Source: Eutreptiella sp. 'Long Island Sound 2002' (taxonomy: Eukaryota > Euglenozoa > Euglenophyceae > Eutreptiales > Eutreptiaceae). Taken from it: a DNA stretch of 64,000 bases. Every line of letters begins with the position of its first letter. Position 1 is the stretch's first letter. Shown piece by piece: positions 60,471 through 64,000 of the stretch. The stretch lies in contig OZ038382.1 in the NCBI GenBank assembly GCA_964036045.1, positions 126,108,556 through 126,172,555 of the forward strand. The letters are read 5' to 3'. The position numbers and the translations under genes were made by a program. The notes under the pieces are model-generated. The model saw only the letters and a list, made by a program, of their open reading frames with translations. It was not told where the DNA came from and searched no databases.

Positions 60471-61214
60471 GACCCCAGGATCGCGCCCAGCACCGGGGGC
60501 TGGGAGCGGGCCGCCCCACCACCGAGACCCGACAACCTCCGTATCGCGTCGCACGCAGGCCTGGCAGCAGGGGAAAGCAGGACCGCCCGTAGCAGGGGGC
60601 ACAACCTCAAAAGCCTGGCGGCACACTACCCGGAGACGACGCGCGCGGCGCCCCCACCGCGCGAACGCGACCCCGGCACCATCGCCATGATCATGTTGGA
60701 GAATGGCCACTACTACCAAGTGCGGATCATCCCGCACCCGCAGAGGGGCAACTGGAGCTTGGAGGCCGTCGACTCCATGCTCCCGGCAACCACGGACCTG
60801 CCGGACAGCCCTACCCCCCTGCTCACGGGCCAACGCCCGGACCCCCTGACGGCCGTCGTGTCGGGGACGGCAGGCACCTGGCACCCAGGCCATGCCCTCT
60901 ACTGCCTCTGGCGGTGGGCGCAGCGCCGCTGGCCACACACCAGGGCGTGGTCAGCGGCGTGGAGCTTCTACCTCGACGGCCAACAGCAGTTGGAGGCAAT
61001 CCCGGAAAGGACGGCAGAGACCCCCACTGCGACCTACCTGTGCCCTGTCTTCGCGATCCACCAGATCCGGGCGCTGGCACTGGGCGAGCAACTGCAGCCC
61101 GCCATCCGCGCTGAGACGGAAGCCCAGGCGGCGCACGCTGCCCTGGTGCACGAAATCTTCAGTGCCCTCCGCAGCGCCCTTGTGCGACGCGTGGGTAACC
61201 CCCCAGGGCCCTGA
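60471..61214 (+). CDS. C48-like protease ORF of a second, + strand element (5' part missing)
   Basis: Frame open from before 60471 to TGA 61212-61214; the start of the element is uncertain. Domain: IAMIMLENGHYYQVRIIPHP (GH, His at about 60707), GNWSLEAVDSMLPATTDLPD (Asp), HPGHALYCLWRWAQRRWPHT, TATYLCPVFAIHQIRALALG (Cys at 61041), HAALVHEIFSALRSALVRRV. It aligns with the giant LINE protease over its full length: GHYY/GHYY, TDTML/VDSML, WIQRRWPP/WAQRRWPH, TCGYHAIHSVL/LCPVFAIHQIR. The usual Gln before Cys is not clear and Gly after Cys is Pro, so activity is doubtful. Probably the last domain of a related LINE whose 3' region follows. Confidence 0.7.
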   Translation, partial: DPRIAPSTGGWERAAPPPRPDNLRIASHAGLAAGESRTARSRGHNLKSLAAHYPETTRAAPPPRERDPGTIAMIMLENGHYYQVRIIPHPQRGNWSLEAVDSMLPATTDLPDSPTPLLTGQRPDPLTAVVSGTAGTWHPGHALYCLWRWAQRRWPHTRAWSAAWSFYLDGQQQLEAIPERTAETPTATYLCPVFAIHQIRALALGEQLQPAIRAETEAQAAHAALVHEIFSALRSALVRRVGNPPGP

Positions 61215-62575
61215 GCCACAGCCGGCCACGGGACCTGCAATGGCGACGCGCAGCCGCACACGCGCGGCACGAGTCCCGTGCTGGCCATGCGCAAGGGGAG
61301 AGACGACGCTGCGGACGCGGGATCACCTCCTCCCGCCGGAGGGCCGGACAATGAACGTCACGCCACAGGCTGCGGAGTCGGCCACGAACCACGACGACCC
61401 CGGGCGAGCCGACCTCGCCCAAAAAGACCCCCTCGTACAACCCAACAACGCGCGGCCGCGCAACACACTCCAGCAACGCCCGTCGACTGGGCACACCAGC
61501 GGGGAAGGCGTCAACCTACCTGGCACGTGCAACAGACACCCAAGGAGTAGAGGCTAGCCTCAGCAGCCCATGGTGTCCGACACAAATGAAGCCCCAACGA
61601 CCTCCTCCCACATCCCCCGGACGGGGGCCGCACTTCCCGGACCCCCGCGACCCGCCTGCAACAGGAAAAGGGGGCAGCACCACACCCAGACCCGTCATCC
61701 CACCTGACCCCCCTCTCCCGCGTAACGGATCCACGAGGGGCTGGGCAGAGGGGCCAGCCATACAACCCGGGCCCAAGGCCAAGCCCATGACCGCGGGAGT
61801 GTTGTCCAGCACTGCGATGCACCAGATCCGGGCGCTGGCACTGGGCGAACGACTGCAGCCCGCCATCCGCACTGAGACAGGGGCCCGGGCGGCACACACG
61901 GCCCTTGTGCACGAAATCTTCAGTACCCTGCGCAGCGCCCTTGTGCGACGTGTGAGAAACCCCCAGGACCCTGAGCCGCACCCGGCCACAGGACCTGCAG
62001 CGACGGCGCACAGCCACACACGCGCGACACGAGTCCCGCGCCGGCCATGCGCAAGGGAGGAGACGACACGACGGCTGCGGGGACGCCTCCTCCCACCGGG
62101 GGGCCGACGGATGGACGTCACGCCAACGACTGTGCACTCGGCCATAAACCACGACGACGGCGGGCGAGCCAACCCCGCCCAAAAGGACCCTTTGTACAGC
62201 CCAACGGCGCAGGGCCACGCAACACACCCCAGCAAAACCTGTCGGTCGGACACACCCACGGGAACGACCTCAACCCGCCCGACACGTGCACCAGATACCC
62301 GAAGAGTGGGGGCTAGCCTCAGCAGCCTGTGCTGTCGAGCACGAACGAAAGCCCAACGACTTCCTCCTACATCCCCCGGGCGGGGGCCACGCCTCCCGGA
62401 CCCCCGCAACCCGCCTGCAATAGTGAAAGGGGCAGCACCACGCCCGGACCCATCCTGCCACCTCACCCTCCTCTCCCGCGGGCCGGATCCACAAGGGACC
62501 AGGCAAAGGGCCCGGCCAAACACGCGGGTGCCACGGCCGGGCCCATGACCACGAGAATGCTAACGAACAATCGTC
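61050..62575 (+). repeat. Tandem duplication, period about 761 bp (two copies)
   Basis: CCAGATCCGGGCGCTGGCAC at 61061 recurs at 61822, and GGCTAGCCTCAGCAGCC at 61550 recurs at 62311. Each copy includes the last 50 codons of the protease ORF and about 600 bp downstream. In copy 2 the protease end is in frame again (MHQIRALALGERLQPAIRTE) within a 320-codon ORF (61586-62548) that has no independent support. The third copy breaks off at about 62550. Confidence 0.9.
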
Positions 62576-63359
62576 CAGAGTATTACCATCCAAGGCGAGC
62601 ATCCAGGGATACGTGCACCGCGGGGACCGGCGCGCACCCCCTCTGGGAAAGTTACACGCCTGGGACGCTGGGGGGGTTACGGCACAAATAACCTACGCGA
62701 ATGGTACGAGGGACACGCTTCCCGCGGAAAGTTAACAAACTCAAAGAGCGGGAGGGGGGCTGGAACACTGCCCGGTATTCCTATCCTCCGAAACCCCACC
62801 CGGGGCACGCGGGGGACCACAGGCTCGCCACACGGGGCCACGCCGACCCTCTGCTAGCGGGCACGGATGTATTACGCCGAGCCCAGCCCACAACGTGAGA
62901 CGGAACGTCCCGGCATCACAGCACAAGCCAAACCGCACTAGCCATCCTAACCACCAAACTCAGCACCACAACACAGGCACGCCGCCCACATGACCTGCAA
63001 AACACGGCATGATATGGTGCACGGCAGGCAGGCAGACACGAGCACGAGCTACGCACTGCCGAGCAGGAACAGCACCCTGGGGCTCCCATGGGGAGCACAG
63101 GGACGCGCCAAGGGGCACCGACGGAGCCTTGCCACCGGCGAGGGGTGTACATATGAATGGCACAAGCAAAACTGGAAGGACGGCTACAGAACACCGCGAA
63201 ATACCGGATGATGGGTTGTGCATGCAACACTGCCAGGGCAGGGCAGGGACAAGGGCACCGAATGGGGAATAAATGTTTACAGCGGTCCGACCACTTGTCA
63301 TTACTTTTCCCCCCCGCGGTAAGCAAACAGCGCACGGTGAAAACGTACCATGCCGGCCC
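62576..63359 (+). other. Non-coding downstream region, no supported gene
   Basis: GC-rich, with a change to AATGGGGAATAAATGTTTAC near 63263-63282. Minus-strand ORFs (63704-62916) are compositional. No tail or target duplication is seen. Confidence 0.5.
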
Positions 63360-63429
63360 CACGCAACTTGCGCCAGCCAACACCGCAACCAACACAACAC
63401 CTGCACGCAACAAATCGGACTGCGCGAGC

Positions 63430-64000
63430 GCCCGCTGCAATGACAAGGAACCAAAGCCGAACGAACCGACCAGGAGGCGACTAACACGACCGCACACCAA
63501 CAAAACTGCTACGGCGAACACAAGGTGACCCCAAACAGACCGCACGCACGCCGGCCAACACCTAACTGGCCGGGCATGCATGAACCAGTACGGGAGCAAC
63601 ATCCAACGGGCTGGCGACACCGTGGCGAGCCGCGCCAGCCGACCATCATGACCACGAACACAGCGGAACACCGTGACACTACCACTGCGGGCAGGGCCAA
63701 CCAACGTTCACAAACTACACTACACTACACCTGGACAAACCAAGACGCAACTAACCAGCGCCGGCACCAACGTGCCGGCTACATGGGCAGGATTTGACGA
63801 TAAGACCACCGGCAGGAGTGCGACGGAACCCACACGAACGGACTGGACCATGAGGCGGCCGCGACAACCGCGCACCAACCACACCGCAGCTGCAGCCGCC
63901 ACATGACCGTAAACAGACCACACGCAAGCAGGCCAACACCAAACAAGGCAGGCGTGCACGGGTTGAAACGGGAACGGCGTCCAACGGGAAGGCGGCACCG
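63430..64000 (+). repeat. Tandem repeat, period about 378 bp, running off the window
   Basis: TGACCCCAAACAGACCGCAC (63526) recurs as TGACCGTAAACAGACCACAC (63904), followed by CGGCCAACACC / AGGCCAACACC and ATCCAACGGGCTGGCGACAC / GTCCAACGGGAAGGCGGCAC. The second copy is cut by the window end. It probably belongs to the 3' repeat region of the + strand element. Confidence 0.8.

Noticed and set aside
1-64000. tRNA, rRNA, riboswitch, bacterial operator or terminator
   Set aside because: None seen by eye; the sequence is eukaryotic TE DNA. A covariance-model scan would settle tRNA remnants.

Overview
The window reads as a TE-filled eukaryotic intergenic region. I found no host housekeeping gene, rRNA, tRNA, CRISPR array or bacterial-style operon. 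Ty3/gypsy chromoviruses, very large LINEs with an Ulp1-like protease, GT-AG introns of about 70 nt inside a DNA transposon, and GC-rich minisatellites suggest a microalga or other protist. The sequence alone does not decide between green alga, dinoflagellate-like or other lineages.

Layout. 1-3974: 3' half of a Ty3/gypsy chromovirus (Gypsy1, +): RNase H, integrase, chromodomain, 3' LTR. 3975-10340: non-coding DNA with a small foldback (5390-5610) and a large imperfect inverted repeat (arms 6230-6980 and 8450-9175). 10340-24650: LINE A (+), 5' truncated, between two direct repeats (R1, R2). LINE A is split by a 3.34 kb LTR element with 234-bp LTRs and a novel coiled-coil/Arg-rich ORF. LINE C (-) has a (ACCT)4 tail and a 65-bp minisatellite, and is flanked by a 2.25 kb direct duplication of LINE A 3' sequence + R2 + a gypsy LTR end. 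24651-35290: Gypsy2 (-), a related, heavily mutated chromovirus carrying a 121-bp MITE. 35483-36628: left end of a truncated DNA transposon. 36629 to about 60470: one giant LINE (-), about 15.6 kb once later insertions are removed. It encodes an N-terminal protein, APE endonuclease, RT, RNase H, a Cys/His C-terminal motif, an Ulp1/C48-like cysteine protease, and Pro-rich and RS-rich tails, and ends in (ACCT)4. It is interrupted by a two-gene DNA transposon (37171-43556; 28-bp TIRs, GTTAACC target duplication), by a 5'-truncated copy of its own family (47018-48581), and by a 221-bp LINE C-type fragment (51025-51245). About 60470-64000: another element (+) with a related C48-like protease ORF, a 761-bp tandem duplication and 378-bp tandem repeats.

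How the parts relate. The order of events can be read from the nesting. R1/R2 and LINE A are old. Gypsy2 landed beside R2. LINE C then inserted, and its flanking duplication copies the R2/Gypsy2 junction. The giant LINE hit the truncated DNA transposon, then received its own truncated relative and a complete DNA transposon. The points most worth attention are: (i) the two-gene DNA transposon of unassigned superfamily, whose introns and spacers carry a 20-bp palindrome (TTGCGCGAGGCCTCGCGCAA) 12 times across this and the truncated copy; (ii) the protease-bearing giant LINE; (iii) LINE target-site duplications of 10 bp, about 93 bp and about 2.25 kb; (iv) the LTR element with the repeat-plus-coiled-coil protein.

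Many reading frames are broken at G- or C-rich runs. Some breaks may be sequencing errors rather than decay.
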